Shown here one piece after another: positions 25,983 through 33,775 of a stretch of 64,000 nt of DNA. The stretch comes from Solirubrobacter sp963724195 (lineage in GTDB: Bacteria; Actinomycetota; Thermoleophilia; Solirubrobacterales; Solirubrobacteraceae): positions 15,302 to 79,301 of the forward strand of contig CAVRTQ010000004.1 in assembly GCA_963724195.1 (NCBI GenBank), given 5' to 3'. Each line of letters starts with the position of its first letter. The first letter of the stretch is position 1. The position numbers were made by a program, and so were the translations under genes. Below the pieces are notes generated by a model. That model was not told the DNA's origin. It saw nothing but the letters and a program-made list of their open reading frames with translations, and did no database searches.

Positions 25983-26333
25983 CTAGAAGTACGGCGCGAG
26001 CCGGGCGCGGGGCGACCGGGAGCTCCGCGGCCGTGAAGCGAACGACGGGCATTGGTGGACGACGATGCCGTAGATGGGACGGTGGCGGCGCGGCACGAGG
26101 ACGTGCGGCTCCTCGATCGGCCACCGCGAGCAGTCGAACAGCGCCACCGAGGACAGGTGCCCGAGCGCCGCGCCCTCGCCGCAGGCGAGCACGGCGGCCA
26201 TCCAACGCGCCTCGGGCGACAGCTCACCACGACCGTAGGAGTACACGCCGGGATAGCGGCGCGTCAGCGCACCGCGCGCGATCCGCTTGCTGATGGAGCT
26301 CGAGGTGAGCCCCAACTCGTCGCGCGTCACCAA
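25983..26333 (-). pseudogene. Truncated AbiEi-like / DUF559-type protein remnant
   Basis: From TTG 26333 the frame reads VTRDELGLTSSSISKRIARG, LTRRYPGVYSYGRGELSPEA and a LGHLSSVALFDCSRWPIEEP stretch with VLVPRRHRPIYGIVVH. This is the winged-helix N-terminal half of actinobacterial AbiEi-antitoxin-domain proteins, which normally continue with a PVTTxxRTLLDL segment and a nuclease-like domain. Here it stops after about 116 residues, and pieces of the continuation (FTAAELPVAPRPARAVLLD) lie in another frame. It appears decayed, unless an indel breaks it artificially. It sits beside palindromes and tRNA-Lys. Confidence 0.6.
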
Positions 26334-26340
26334 GTCAGCG

Positions 26341-26452
26341 CGGGGTGAGGAACGGAACGGTCCTGTGGCGACCTGTCTGTTCCTCACCCCAGAATCTTTG
26401 AGCGGACTGCTGGCACGGAACAAGACGCGTCCGTGCCAAAACAGCCCGCTCT
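26341..26452. repeat. Pair of large inverted repeats next to tRNA-Lys
   Basis: First: GGGGTGAGGAAC (26342-26353) with GTTCCTCACCCC (26379-26390), 12 bp perfect. Second: TGGCACGGA (26411-26419) with TCCGTGCCA (26430-26438), reinforced by outer GAGCGG (26400-26405) with CCGCTC (26446-26451). They lie between the AbiEi-like remnant and the tRNA terminator. Confidence 0.75.
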
Positions 26453-26509
26453 CTGTTCCGAAACTGCGCGGCGACGAGCTCCCCGTCGAGTGCCGGCCGG
26501 TTAAACGCC

Positions 26510-26533
26510 GAAACCGCGCCGTAGCGCGGTTTC
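26510..26533 (-). terminator. Terminator after tRNA-Lys
   Basis: A perfect 10-bp stem GAAACCGCGC / GCGCGGTTTC with a 4-base loop lies 6 bp past the tRNA 3' end. On the minus strand it is followed by GGCGTTTAA, close to the tails of the ssb and rplI terminators. Confidence 0.85.
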
Positions 26534-26538
26534 GAGAG

Positions 26539-26611
26539 TGCCCCCGGAAGGAATCGAACCTTCAACCTTCGGATTAAGAGTCCGCTGCTCTGCCAATTGA
26601 GCTACAAGGGC
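26539..26611 (-). tRNA. tRNA-Lys (anticodon CUU)
   Basis: On the minus strand, acceptor GCCCTTG pairs with CGGGGGC (two G-U pairs). D arm GCTC...GAGC, anticodon loop CTCTTAA (anticodon CTT) and T arm GAAGG-TTCGATT-CCTTC are all present, with discriminator A. The first anticodon-stem pair (G-A) is a mismatch. CCA is not encoded. Confidence 0.95.
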
Positions 26612-26621
26612 GCGGCCGCCC

Positions 26622-26627
26622 ATGATA
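26622..26627 (-). promoter_or_regulatory. Putative -10 box of tRNA-Lys
   Basis: TATCAT lies exactly 10 bases upstream of the mature tRNA 5' end. The other tRNA in this window has the same hexamer, in the same GCTATCATG context, at the same distance. No strong -35 is seen. Confidence 0.6.
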
Positions 26628-26642
26628 GCGGCGCGAAGTGGG

Positions 26643-27363
26643 TTAGCCGGCGGGTGTGGCTGTGGGCGTCGCCGAGGGGGCGATGTCCTGGATCTGCTGG
26701 AGGGCGGCCTGGGACTTGGCCTGCTCGAGCTGCTCCTTGAGCTCCTTCTTGTCGTCCTTGTCCTCGGTGAGCTCGACGGCCTTGGCGGCGGCGAGGTCGC
26801 CCTTGCGGGTCTGGCCCGCCTGGTAGGCGAGGAGGGAGAGGTTCGTGAAGGTGTTCGCGGCCGGCTCGATCTCGGTGATCATCTCCTGCGCCGTGACGGC
26901 CTTGTCGGGCTGCTCGATGGCGATGAAGGCCTGCGTCATGGAGCGGGCGAGGCGCTCGTCGGGCTGAGGGCGGGTCCAGCGCGACGTACTTGTCCCAGGC
27001 GGTGCCGGCGGCGGTGAGCTGACGGCGGCCTTCGGCCGTGTAGTCGTTGGCGGCGTTGTCGAAGTTGTCTCCGACCTGCGCGAGGCGGACGCGGGCCTGG
27101 GCCAGGGCGGCCCACGCGGCGGCGTCCGAGGCGTTGGCCTTGGTCTTGGCGTCGGCGGTCTGGACCTGGGTGGTCAGACGCTGGACGGCGTCGGTGTCGC
27201 CGGTGGCGTTACCGCCGTCTCGCAGGAGGTCACCGATGCTGCCGGAGAGCCCGCTGGAGCCGATGCCGAAGCCTACGAAGCCCACGAACATGAGCAGCGC
27301 GAGGCCTCCGTAGACAAATTTGATTGTGCGGCGGCGGCCGCCGCTTCTCAGGTCAAAGAGCAT
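26643..27363 (-). CDS. Membrane-anchored tetratricopeptide-like protein, frameshift near 26969
   Basis: ATG 27363 encodes a basic N terminus, one TM helix (about residues 17-37, FVYGGLALLMFVGFVGFGIG), then helical repeats (AAAWAALAQARVRLAQVGDN). The frame breaks at a run of three G/C at 26968-26970; removing one base joins DPPQPDERLARSMTQAFIAI and continues to 26643 with a Lys/Glu-rich coiled-coil-like end. Corrected length is about 239. It probably acts as an envelope scaffold, but no specific role is readable. It lies 13 bp downstream of tatC. Confidence 0.72.
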
Positions 27364-27376
27364 GGCGTGGTGCGGA

Positions 27377-28375
27377 TTAGTCCCGATCGATGGTGACGTG
27401 CTCTTGCTCAGAGTCCTCTAAATCTTCGAGGTCTTCTGGGGCGGCGCGCCCAGCGCGCCGGTCGAGCAACCAGGAGAACAGAATAGAGGCCTCGAACAAA
27501 ACGTACATAGGGGCCATCATCATTGCCATCGTTATGGGGTCCTGGCCGGGCAGCAACATGGCGGCCACGGCGATGGCGAGGATGGCGTAGCGACGGTTGT
27601 GCGCGAGCTGGCTCGTGCTGACGATTCCGACTCGCGTAACGGCCACGATCGCAACTGGGATCTGGAAAAGCAGCCCCATCGCGATCAGGAGCATCAGCAC
27701 GAACTTGTAGTACGGCTGCGCCTGGATCAGGACGTCGAAGGCGTCGGTGTTGAAGTTCTGGAGGAACTCGATCGCCCGCGGGACGACCGTGAAGTAGCCG
27801 AAGACGACTCCCCCAATGAATAGGAACGGCACTGCCAACATGGCGGGGAGCGCCACCTGCTTCTCGCGGGGCGAGAAGGCCGGCAGGACGAACGCGTAGA
27901 CCTGGAAGAGGATCAGCGGGAGCGAGATCAGCAGGCCCGCGTACGCCGAGACCTTGAGGGTCTGCATGAACGGCTCGGACACGCCCAAGGTGACCGGCTT
28001 GCGCGCGCTGATCTCCGGAGCGAGCTTGGCGACGCGCTCGTTCTCCTCAGCGGCGTCGATCAGCGACGACTTGGCGCCGGTGTCGTCCTCACGCGCGGCC
28101 AGGGAGCGGAACACGGCCGCGTTGCTGAGCAGGACCTTCGCGATCTCCTGGTCGTAGCCCGCGCTCTTCTGGATCGGGTCGCGGTTGCCGGCGTCGACCG
28201 TGGTGACGAGCGGCTTGTTGAGCACGTCGAGCACGGTCTGGTTGAAGGCCATGCACACCACCGTCGCGGCGATGAACGCCGCGAGGCAGATCACGATGCG
28301 GACCCGAAGCTCCGTCAGATGTTCGACGAGGCTCAGGCGGTCATCGTGCGCGACGGATCGCAGCGTGCTCGCCAT
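27377..28375 (-). CDS. tatC: Sec-independent translocase protein TatC, with enlarged first periplasmic loop
   Basis: The 332-residue protein has TatC landmarks: LSLVEHLTELRVRI at the N terminus, SEPFMQTLKVSAYAG, LPALSPREK-type LPAFSPREKQ, FGYFTVVPRAIEFL and PGQDPITMAMMMAPMY. It forms the twin-arginine receptor in the membrane with TatA. Typical TatC has about 250 residues; here roughly 70 extra residues, charged and helical, sit between TM1 and TM2 (about 60-130). tatA lies 57 bp upstream, with a C-rich element between. Confidence 0.95.
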   Translation of the reverse strand: MASTLRSVAHDDRLSLVEHLTELRVRIVICLAAFIAATVVCMAFNQTVLDVLNKPLVTTVDAGNRDPIQKSAGYDQEIAKVLLSNAAVFRSLAAREDDTGAKSSLIDAAEENERVAKLAPEISARKPVTLGVSEPFMQTLKVSAYAGLLISLPLILFQVYAFVLPAFSPREKQVALPAMLAVPFLFIGGVVFGYFTVVPRAIEFLQNFNTDAFDVLIQAQPYYKFVLMLLIAMGLLFQIPVAIVAVTRVGIVSTSQLAHNRRYAILAIAVAAMLLPGQDPITMAMMMAPMYVLFEASILFSWLLDRRAGRAAPEDLEDLEDSEQEHVTIDRD

Positions 28376-28393
28376 ACGACTGGCTTTTAAGGC

Positions 28394-28432
28394 CGGGTGA
28401 TCGGGGTGGGGCGGAGGGGCTGCTTGCCTTGA
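28394..28432 (-). repeat. C-rich element, copy 2 (between tatA and tatC)
   Basis: On the minus strand, AGCAG then CCCCTCCGCCCCACCCC and GATCACCCG starts 13 bases after the tatA stop, in sense orientation. The core is identical to the purA and jag copies. Confidence 0.85.
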
Positions 28433-28705
28433 CTAACGCGGCGTGTGCTCACGTGCAGCAGCAGGCTCGTCCGCGAGCGGGGCCTTTTCGCCCTCGGGGC
28501 GACCGAGCGCGGACTCCACCTTCTGGCGGTCGTCGCGGAAGTCCTCGTCATCGTCGTCCCGGCCACCCTTGCCCGTGATCGACTCCTTGAACTCACGCAT
28601 ACCGGTTCCGAGTTGGCGCCCGAGACCGGGCAGGCGCTTCGGCCCGAAGATCAGGAGCACGATCACAAAGACGATCGCGAGCTCCAGGGGTCCGATGTTT
28701 GGCAT
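28433..28705 (-). CDS. tatA: Sec-independent translocase protein TatA
   Basis: The 90-residue protein has a short N-terminal TM (PLELAIVFVIVLLIF), the FGPKRLPGLGRQLG hinge and an amphipathic helix (MREFKESI), then an acidic/charged tail. TatA oligomers form the translocation path for folded proteins. No separate TatB is visible, as in minimal TatAC systems. It leads the tatA-tatC-TPR operon. Confidence 0.96.
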   Translation of the reverse strand: MPNIGPLELAIVFVIVLLIFGPKRLPGLGRQLGTGMREFKESITGKGGRDDDDEDFRDDRQKVESALGRPEGEKAPLADEPAAAREHTPR

Positions 28706-28860
28706 CGACTTCTCTCCGCAGGGGTTCTGGTTGGACTGGCGTCCCTTGTGCCAAGGCTAGCGGCATCTCGCGTCGCGGAAAGGTCAAGTTCACGAAATGG
28801 AGGCCGAATACCGGGAGGCAAGTCGTCAACCAACCCCTTCGGAACGACCTCCTCCAGATC

Positions 28861-29292
28861 ATGAGCCAGCCCACCAACTCCAACGGCCAGTACGTCCGAC
28901 GCGTCACGTTGCCCTCGGGGCGGCAGATCGAGGTCGTCTACTTCGAGCCGCTCGCTGCTGAAGCGGCGGGCCAGGCCGCGATGCCCGCGACCTCCCCGGT
29001 CGTCGACCTCAGCATCTGCCCCGAGTGCGACAAGGACCTCGTCTACCCGACCGACTGGGAAGAGGCGTCCCCGACGCACTGGGAAGTCGAGCTCCGCTGC
29101 CCGAACTGCGAGTGGAGCGAGGTCGGCACGTACGACCAGGCCACCGTCGACCGCTTCGACGAGCACCTGGACCTCGGCACCGAAGCCCTCGTGAAGGACC
29201 TCCGCCGCCTCGTGCAGGCGAACATGGAGGCCGAGGCTGACCGCTTCGCCGCCGCCCTCGAGGCCGGCGCCATCCTCCCCGAGGATTTTTAG
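28861..29292 (+). CDS. Zinc-ribbon protein of unknown function
   Basis: ATG 28861 gives 143 residues. The N-terminal part is beta-rich (YVRRVTLPSGRQIEVVYFEP). A four-Cys zinc ribbon follows (CPEC at 53-56 and CPNC at 80-83), and then an acidic helical C terminus (VDRFDEHLDLGTEALVKDL). No catalytic motif is seen. It is divergently oriented to tatA and convergent with the prenyl synthase gene, whose stop lies 3 bp away. The role is unknown; a nucleic-acid or protein contact is plausible for a ribbon of this kind. Confidence 0.72.
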   Translation: MSQPTNSNGQYVRRVTLPSGRQIEVVYFEPLAAEAAGQAAMPATSPVVDLSICPECDKDLVYPTDWEEASPTHWEVELRCPNCEWSEVGTYDQATVDRFDEHLDLGTEALVKDLRRLVQANMEAEADRFAAALEAGAILPEDF

Positions 29293-29295
29293 GTC

Positions 29296-30270
29296 TTACG
29301 AGTACCGGTCCACGACGCCGTCGGCAACAAGCTCCAAAGCGGCTTGTTGCGACGGCTCGGGCAAGGCCGGTAGATCGGCCTTCGCCTCCGCGACCATCGC
29401 CAGCGCTTCGCCGCGGGCCGCGTCCAGCGCGCCCGTGGCCGCGATCGCGTCGCACACACCCTCGGCCTGCTCCGGGGTGCGCACCGCTCGCAGGTCCAGC
29501 AGCGCCAGCTCCGGGTCCCGCTCGCGGGCGAGGATCAGCGGGAGCGTGACCGTGCCGTCGAGCAGGTCGGTGCCGCGATGCTTGCCGGTCCGCTCCGCGG
29601 GCCCACTCACGTCGAGCACGTCGTCCAAGAGCTGGAACGCGAGCCCGATGCGCTCGCCGAACTCGCCCAGCAGCGCGACGTTCCCGCCACCGGCCAGCGC
29701 GCCCAGCTCGCACGCCGCGCGGAAGAGCCGCGCGGTCTTCAGGTCGCAGCGGCGCAGGTAGCGCTCACGCGTCGTCTGCAGCTTCCACGCGTCCTCGCGC
29801 TGGAGCAACTCACCCTGCACGAGCGCGGAGGAAGCGTCGGAGAGCACGCGCACGGCTTGCGCCGACCCGCCGCCGGCGAGCTCCGCGAACGCGCGCGAGA
29901 ACAACAGGTCCCCCGTGGCCGTGGCGATCGAACGGCCGGCCGAGGCGACCACCGTCGGGCGCCCGCGGCGCAGCACGGCGGCGTCGAGCACGTCGTCGTG
30001 CACGAGCGTCGCGGAGTGCACGAGCTCCACCGCGACGGCCGCACGCAGGGCGGCGGCGTGCCCGGTCGCCGCCGGACCGGCGGCGACGAAGACGAGCAAC
30101 GGCCGCAGGCGCTTGCCGCCCGCGGCGATCGTGGCCGTGGCGTGTTCACCGAGCGTCGCGCCGTGCGAGCCCGCCACCGCGACGAGACGGTCCTCCAGGG
30201 CATCCATCAGCCCGGGGACGTGCGCTCCCCCAGCCTCGACGACCGCAGCGACCGCCTCGGCGCTCGCCAC
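29296..30270 (-). CDS. Polyprenyl diphosphate synthase (trans-isoprenyl chain)
   Basis: The 324-residue protein has GGKRLRPLL, first Asp-rich motif HDDVLD (normally DDxxD), and second motif QLLDDVLD, with KTARLFRAA near the substrate pocket. It condenses isopentenyl diphosphate onto allylic diphosphates. Its start shares one base with the menG stop, and qcr genes lie upstream, so it most likely makes the menaquinone side chain. Product length cannot be read from sequence alone. Confidence 0.9.
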   Translation of the reverse strand: MASAEAVAAVVEAGGAHVPGLMDALEDRLVAVAGSHGATLGEHATATIAAGGKRLRPLLVFVAAGPAATGHAAALRAAVAVELVHSATLVHDDVLDAAVLRRGRPTVVASAGRSIATATGDLLFSRAFAELAGGGSAQAVRVLSDASSALVQGELLQREDAWKLQTTRERYLRRCDLKTARLFRAACELGALAGGGNVALLGEFGERIGLAFQLLDDVLDVSGPAERTGKHRGTDLLDGTVTLPLILARERDPELALLDLRAVRTPEQAEGVCDAIAATGALDAARGEALAMVAEAKADLPALPEPSQQAALELVADGVVDRYS

Positions 30271-30950
30271 TATCGAACGGTCCCGTGGTGCAACGCGATG
30301 ATCCCCCCGGCCGTGAGGATCCAGCCGACGTCCTTGCAGCCCGGCCGCGACGAGCTGCCGGCGAGCGGCTCCGGCCCGGGGAAGCGCTTCACGGAGGCCG
30401 GCAGGTACGTGTAGGCGTCATCGAAGCGACCCATCAGCGGCACGATGCGATCGAACCAGATCGAGAAGAAGGTCGACAAGGGCGGCTTCTGCGGCGTCGT
30501 GATCTCCAGGATGACGACGCGCCCGCCCGGTTTGACCACGCGCACCATCTCGCGCAGCCCCTGCGGGAGGTCGCCGAAGTTGCGGGCGCCGAAGCCCACG
30601 GTGGCCGCGTCGAACGTGTCGTCGGCGTACGGGAGCGCCGTCGCGTCCGCCTGCTCCCAGGTGAGGCCCGGCGCCTTCTTGCGGGCGCGGTCGAGCATGC
30701 CCTCCGAGAAGTCCGAGCCGACGACGTCACCGCCGCGAGACGCGATCTCGATCGCGAGGTCGCCCGTGCCGGCGGCCACGTCCAGCGCCCGCGTGCCCGG
30801 TCCGACGTGCGCCAGATCGACCGCACGCGATCGCCAGCGGTGATGGAGCCCCGCGGTCATGACCGTGTTCATGACGTCGTAGACCCCGGCGATGCGATCG
30901 AACATCGCGCGCACGGAGTCTGCGGGGAGAGTGCCAGTGCCAGCGGCCAT
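30270..30950 (-). CDS. menG: Demethylmenaquinone methyltransferase (UbiE/MenG)
   Basis: The 226-residue SAM methyltransferase has VRAMFDRIAGVYDVMN, ALDVAAGTGDLAI (SAM motif I), VGFGARNFGDLPQGLREM and a terminal LTAGGIIALH. It methylates the quinone ring in the last step of menaquinone synthesis. Near the C terminus, the residues between PEPLA and DVGW look out of frame: shifting one base gives QLVAAGLQ, matching the family. A compensating indel pair around 30330-30365 is therefore likely. Confidence 0.92.
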   Translation of the reverse strand: MAAGTGTLPADSVRAMFDRIAGVYDVMNTVMTAGLHHRWRSRAVDLAHVGPGTRALDVAAGTGDLAIEIASRGGDVVGSDFSEGMLDRARKKAPGLTWEQADATALPYADDTFDAATVGFGARNFGDLPQGLREMVRVVKPGGRVVILEITTPQKPPLSTFFSIWFDRIVPLMGRFDDAYTYLPASVKRFPGPEPLAGSSSRPGCKDVGWILTAGGIIALHHGTVR

Positions 30951-30963
30951 GAGCCGCGAAAGC

Positions 30964-31710
30964 TTAGCCGCCCTCTTTGCCGGAGTCGTTCTGGATCCGA
31001 CCCTCGTCCTCGCCCTTGAGCGACGCGAGGAAGTCGACCATCGCCGCCTTCTGCTCCTCGGGGAGGCTCGCGAAGGAGGGCATCGGAGCGGTCGGGTTGT
31101 CCAGTGTGCGCCGGATCGCGCCCTTGTCCAGGACGGCGCCGATCTCGGTCAGGTGCGGACCGAGGTCACCGCCGTTCTCACCGATCTTGTGGCAGGCGAG
31201 GCAGCCCGACTGGGCCACGACGACCTTGCCCTGCTCGTACTCGGGCGCGACCTCCATCTCGATCAGGTTCGGCGAACCGGCCGCCGCGCCGAGGTAGGTG
31301 AGGTAGCCCATCGAGAAGATGACGAGGATGCCGGCGAGCGTCGCGATCGGCCGGCGCTCAGGACGCCGTTCCGGGCCGCGGTCGATGAACGGCAGCAGGA
31401 ACAGCATGATCATGCAGATCGTCGGGACGCCGATGGTCGCGAACGGCACCAGCTCCGGCGGCTTGATCACGCGCAGCAGCTCGAAGAGGAAGAAGAAGTA
31501 CCACTCCGGACGCGGCACGTACGTCGTGGTCGTCGGGTCGGCCTTCGGGCCCAGCTCGGCGCCGAGCACGATCGACATGGCGATGATGACCACCATGACG
31601 ACCACCATCATCACGGCGTCCTTGGCGACCGCGTAGGGGAAGAACGGCTTCCCCTTCTGCTTCAGGAGCGCGTACTCCCGGAGGTACTCCTCCTTCTCGC
31701 GCTGATTCAT
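30964..31710 (-). CDS. qcrC: Menaquinol-cytochrome c reductase cytochrome b/c subunit
   Basis: The 248-residue protein fuses a subunit IV-like region (three TM segments; RPEWYFFFLFELLR carries the PEWY quinol-oxidation motif) with a C-terminal cytochrome c domain (Cys170-Leu-Ala-Cys173-His174 binds haem c; a Met in PMPSF is the likely sixth ligand). This is the Bacillus-type QcrC architecture. It directly follows qcrB with no gap. Confidence 0.93.
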   Translation of the reverse strand: MNQREKEEYLREYALLKQKGKPFFPYAVAKDAVMMVVVMVVIIAMSIVLGAELGPKADPTTTTYVPRPEWYFFFLFELLRVIKPPELVPFATIGVPTICMIMLFLLPFIDRGPERRPERRPIATLAGILVIFSMGYLTYLGAAAGSPNLIEMEVAPEYEQGKVVVAQSGCLACHKIGENGGDLGPHLTEIGAVLDKGAIRRTLDNPTAPMPSFASLPEEQKAAMVDFLASLKGEDEGRIQNDSGKEGG

Positions 31711-32514
31711 CTAGACCTGCTCCTCGCGAAGCTTCTCGTCGACCTCGGCCCGCATCCATGGCGGCGCGGTGGTGCCGAGCCGCGTCACCAGGTACAGGTG
31801 GGCGCCGATCAAGGCGGCGATGATCCCTGGGACGAGCATCATGTGGATCGCGTAGAACCTCGACAAGGTCGTGGCGCCGAAGTCGGGACCACCTCGCAAG
31901 AAGTCCGAGAGATAGGGACCCACCAACGGACCGGTGCCGTTGATGTTCGCGGCCACGATCGTCGCCCAGTAGGAGCGCTGGTCGAACGGCAGCAGGTAGC
32001 CGGTCAGCGACATCACGAACGTCAGGATCACGAGCACGACGCCGATGACCCACTGCAGCTCGCGCGGGTACTTGTACGCGCCGAAGAAGAACGTTCTCGC
32101 CATGTGCAAGAAGATCAGGATCACCATCACCGACGAGCCCCACTTGTGCATGCCGCGCACGAACTCGCCGAGGAAGACGTCGTTGGTGATGTGCCGGGCC
32201 GACTCGTAGGCCTGCGTGGCCGAGGGCGTGTAGTACATCGCCAGGAACACGCCGGTGATCGCCTGCGAGACGAACGCGAACATCGTCGCCGAACCGAGCG
32301 TGTAGAACCAGTTGGTGCCCTTCGGCACCTTCCGGAACATGATCCAGCGCAGGCCGCCGGACAGTGACGCGCGCTCGTCGACCCAGCCCGCGGCCGTGAT
32401 GCCGGCCTCGCGGGCCTGCTCGAGCGGCTTGGGCTTGGGCGGAGCACCCGGACGATCGGGCTTCGTCTGGAAGCGCTTCGGGACCGGAGGCTTGGGAAGA
32501 GTCGGCAGCTTCAT
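31711..32514 (-). CDS. qcrB: Cytochrome b6-type subunit of menaquinol-cytochrome c reductase
   Basis: The 267-residue protein has a Pro/Lys-rich N-terminal extension (about 40 residues), then four TM segments with paired haem-ligand His (GSSVMVILIFLHMARTFFFG; YAIHMMLVPGIIAALIGAHL). The motif GYLLPFDQRSYWAT is typical of cytochrome b6. It oxidises menaquinol in the membrane. ATG overlaps the Rieske stop (32511-32514). Confidence 0.94.
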   Translation of the reverse strand: MKLPTLPKPPVPKRFQTKPDRPGAPPKPKPLEQAREAGITAAGWVDERASLSGGLRWIMFRKVPKGTNWFYTLGSATMFAFVSQAITGVFLAMYYTPSATQAYESARHITNDVFLGEFVRGMHKWGSSVMVILIFLHMARTFFFGAYKYPRELQWVIGVVLVILTFVMSLTGYLLPFDQRSYWATIVAANINGTGPLVGPYLSDFLRGGPDFGATTLSRFYAIHMMLVPGIIAALIGAHLYLVTRLGTTAPPWMRAEVDEKLREEQV

Positions 32515-33202
32515 GGGTTCTTCGGCGTCGAGAAACGCCCGGGGTAGAGGTACTGACCGATGCCGTCGAGCGGCTGACCCGGGTCACGGAAGCTCGGGAA
32601 GCGGTTGAACTCCGAGTTGACCGAGTATCGCGGACCGATCTCGACCTGACCGTTACGCATGCGGGTGTAGAAGCGATCAAGCGGGCGCACCGGCGGACCG
32701 CCGACCACACCGCCGTCGAAGCCGTAGACGCCGCCGTGGCACGGGCAGATGAACCGCTCGGCGGCGGACGGTCCAGCGCACGGGGCAGCCCGAGGTGCAT
32801 GCAGCGGCTGGAGAGCGCGATCACGGGCGCGTCGGTCTCCGGCGGGGCGGGCATGCCTTCCTGCGCGTCGAACTCCGGGTTGAAGCGGCGGACGTACACC
32901 GTGGCCTTGCCGACCTCGCCGATGCCCTGCGTGAGCGTGACGACGCGCGGGAGGTAATCGTCGTCCGGGAAGTCCTCGGGCTTTCCGACCGGCGTCCAGA
33001 TCACCGGCGCGCGCTCGAAGATGGCCGAGCCGGCAGCGAAGCCGAGCGCGGGCAGGAGCACCGCCGCGGTGGCGATGCCACCGGCGGCGTGCGTGGTCAA
33101 GGTCATGAACCGGCGCCGCGTAACCGTCTCGCCTTCGAAGGCGCCGGGAATGTTGCGGTCAGCCGTGTACTTCGACTTCGGCTCTTTGCGACTCTCAGGC
33201 AA
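32511..33202 (-). CDS. qcrA: Rieske iron-sulfur subunit, two frameshifts near 32770 and 32790
   Basis: The N-terminal part has a Tat-like signal (TRRRFMTLTTHAAGGIATAA) and continues to SSRCMHLG. Dropping one G at 32789-32791 gives CMHLGCPVRWT, and a second extra base near 32770 leads to RFICPCHGGVYGFDGG and the end VGGPPVRPLDRFY to 32511. So both cluster-binding boxes CxHxGC and CxCH are present but in different frames. Corrected length is about 229. The protein carries electrons from menaquinol. The Tat signal fits the nearby tat genes. Confidence 0.9.
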
Positions 33203-33252
33203 GGGGCTGGAACGATATCGCTCGGCGGGTCATGGACGGTTGGACGCGAAGT

Positions 33253-33693
33253 TCAGGCGCCGCGCCACTGACGTTTCGTGGCCTCGTGGTCAGGTGCCGG
33301 ACCGGTCGCGACGGCGCGCGCTCCGGCCTCCCAGACGGCCTCCGCACGCGCGGGATCGCCCTCCGCGTGCGCCTGCGCGCACAGCGCGATCACGTCCGCC
33401 AACTCGGCGACCGCGTCCAGATCACCGATCGCGGCGAGCCGCTCGAGGCCGAGCGCGTAGAGCCGGTCACCGGCCAGCAACGCCAGATCCGGGTCCTCCG
33501 GCTGGACGACGCGGCCCTCCGCGTAGTGCTGCAGGTAGCCCTCGCGGATCGCTTCCACCAGCAGGGGATACTCGCCCCCCTTGCTCGCGACGACGTCGCC
33601 GTGCGGCTGCGGCGCGGCGGGATCGGCGACCGTGCCGGCGAGGATCCCGCCCTGGGAGCGCAGCTCCTCGGCGAGCCGTTGCAGCGCAGTCAC
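33253..33693 (-). CDS. Hypothetical protein
   Basis: GTG 33693 gives 146 residues, mostly helical and Ala/Glu-rich (YALGLERLAAIGDLDAVAEL; LCAQAHAEGDPARAEAVWEA). There is no TM or known motif. It follows hemL by 82 bp on the same strand, upstream of nothing on that strand before the Rieske gene, so it may be a haem-operon accessory. Function unknown. Confidence 0.6.
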   Translation of the reverse strand: MTALQRLAEELRSQGGILAGTVADPAAPQPHGDVVASKGGEYPLLVEAIREGYLQHYAEGRVVQPEDPDLALLAGDRLYALGLERLAAIGDLDAVAELADVIALCAQAHAEGDPARAEAVWEAGARAVATGPAPDHEATKRQWRGA

Positions 33694-33775
33694 GCCGGAG
33701 TCCTCCGGGCGCGCGAGTGCGAGCCCTCCGGGCGAGTACTCGCTGCGACGCGAGCCGTTAGGCGAGTGTCGCCTC

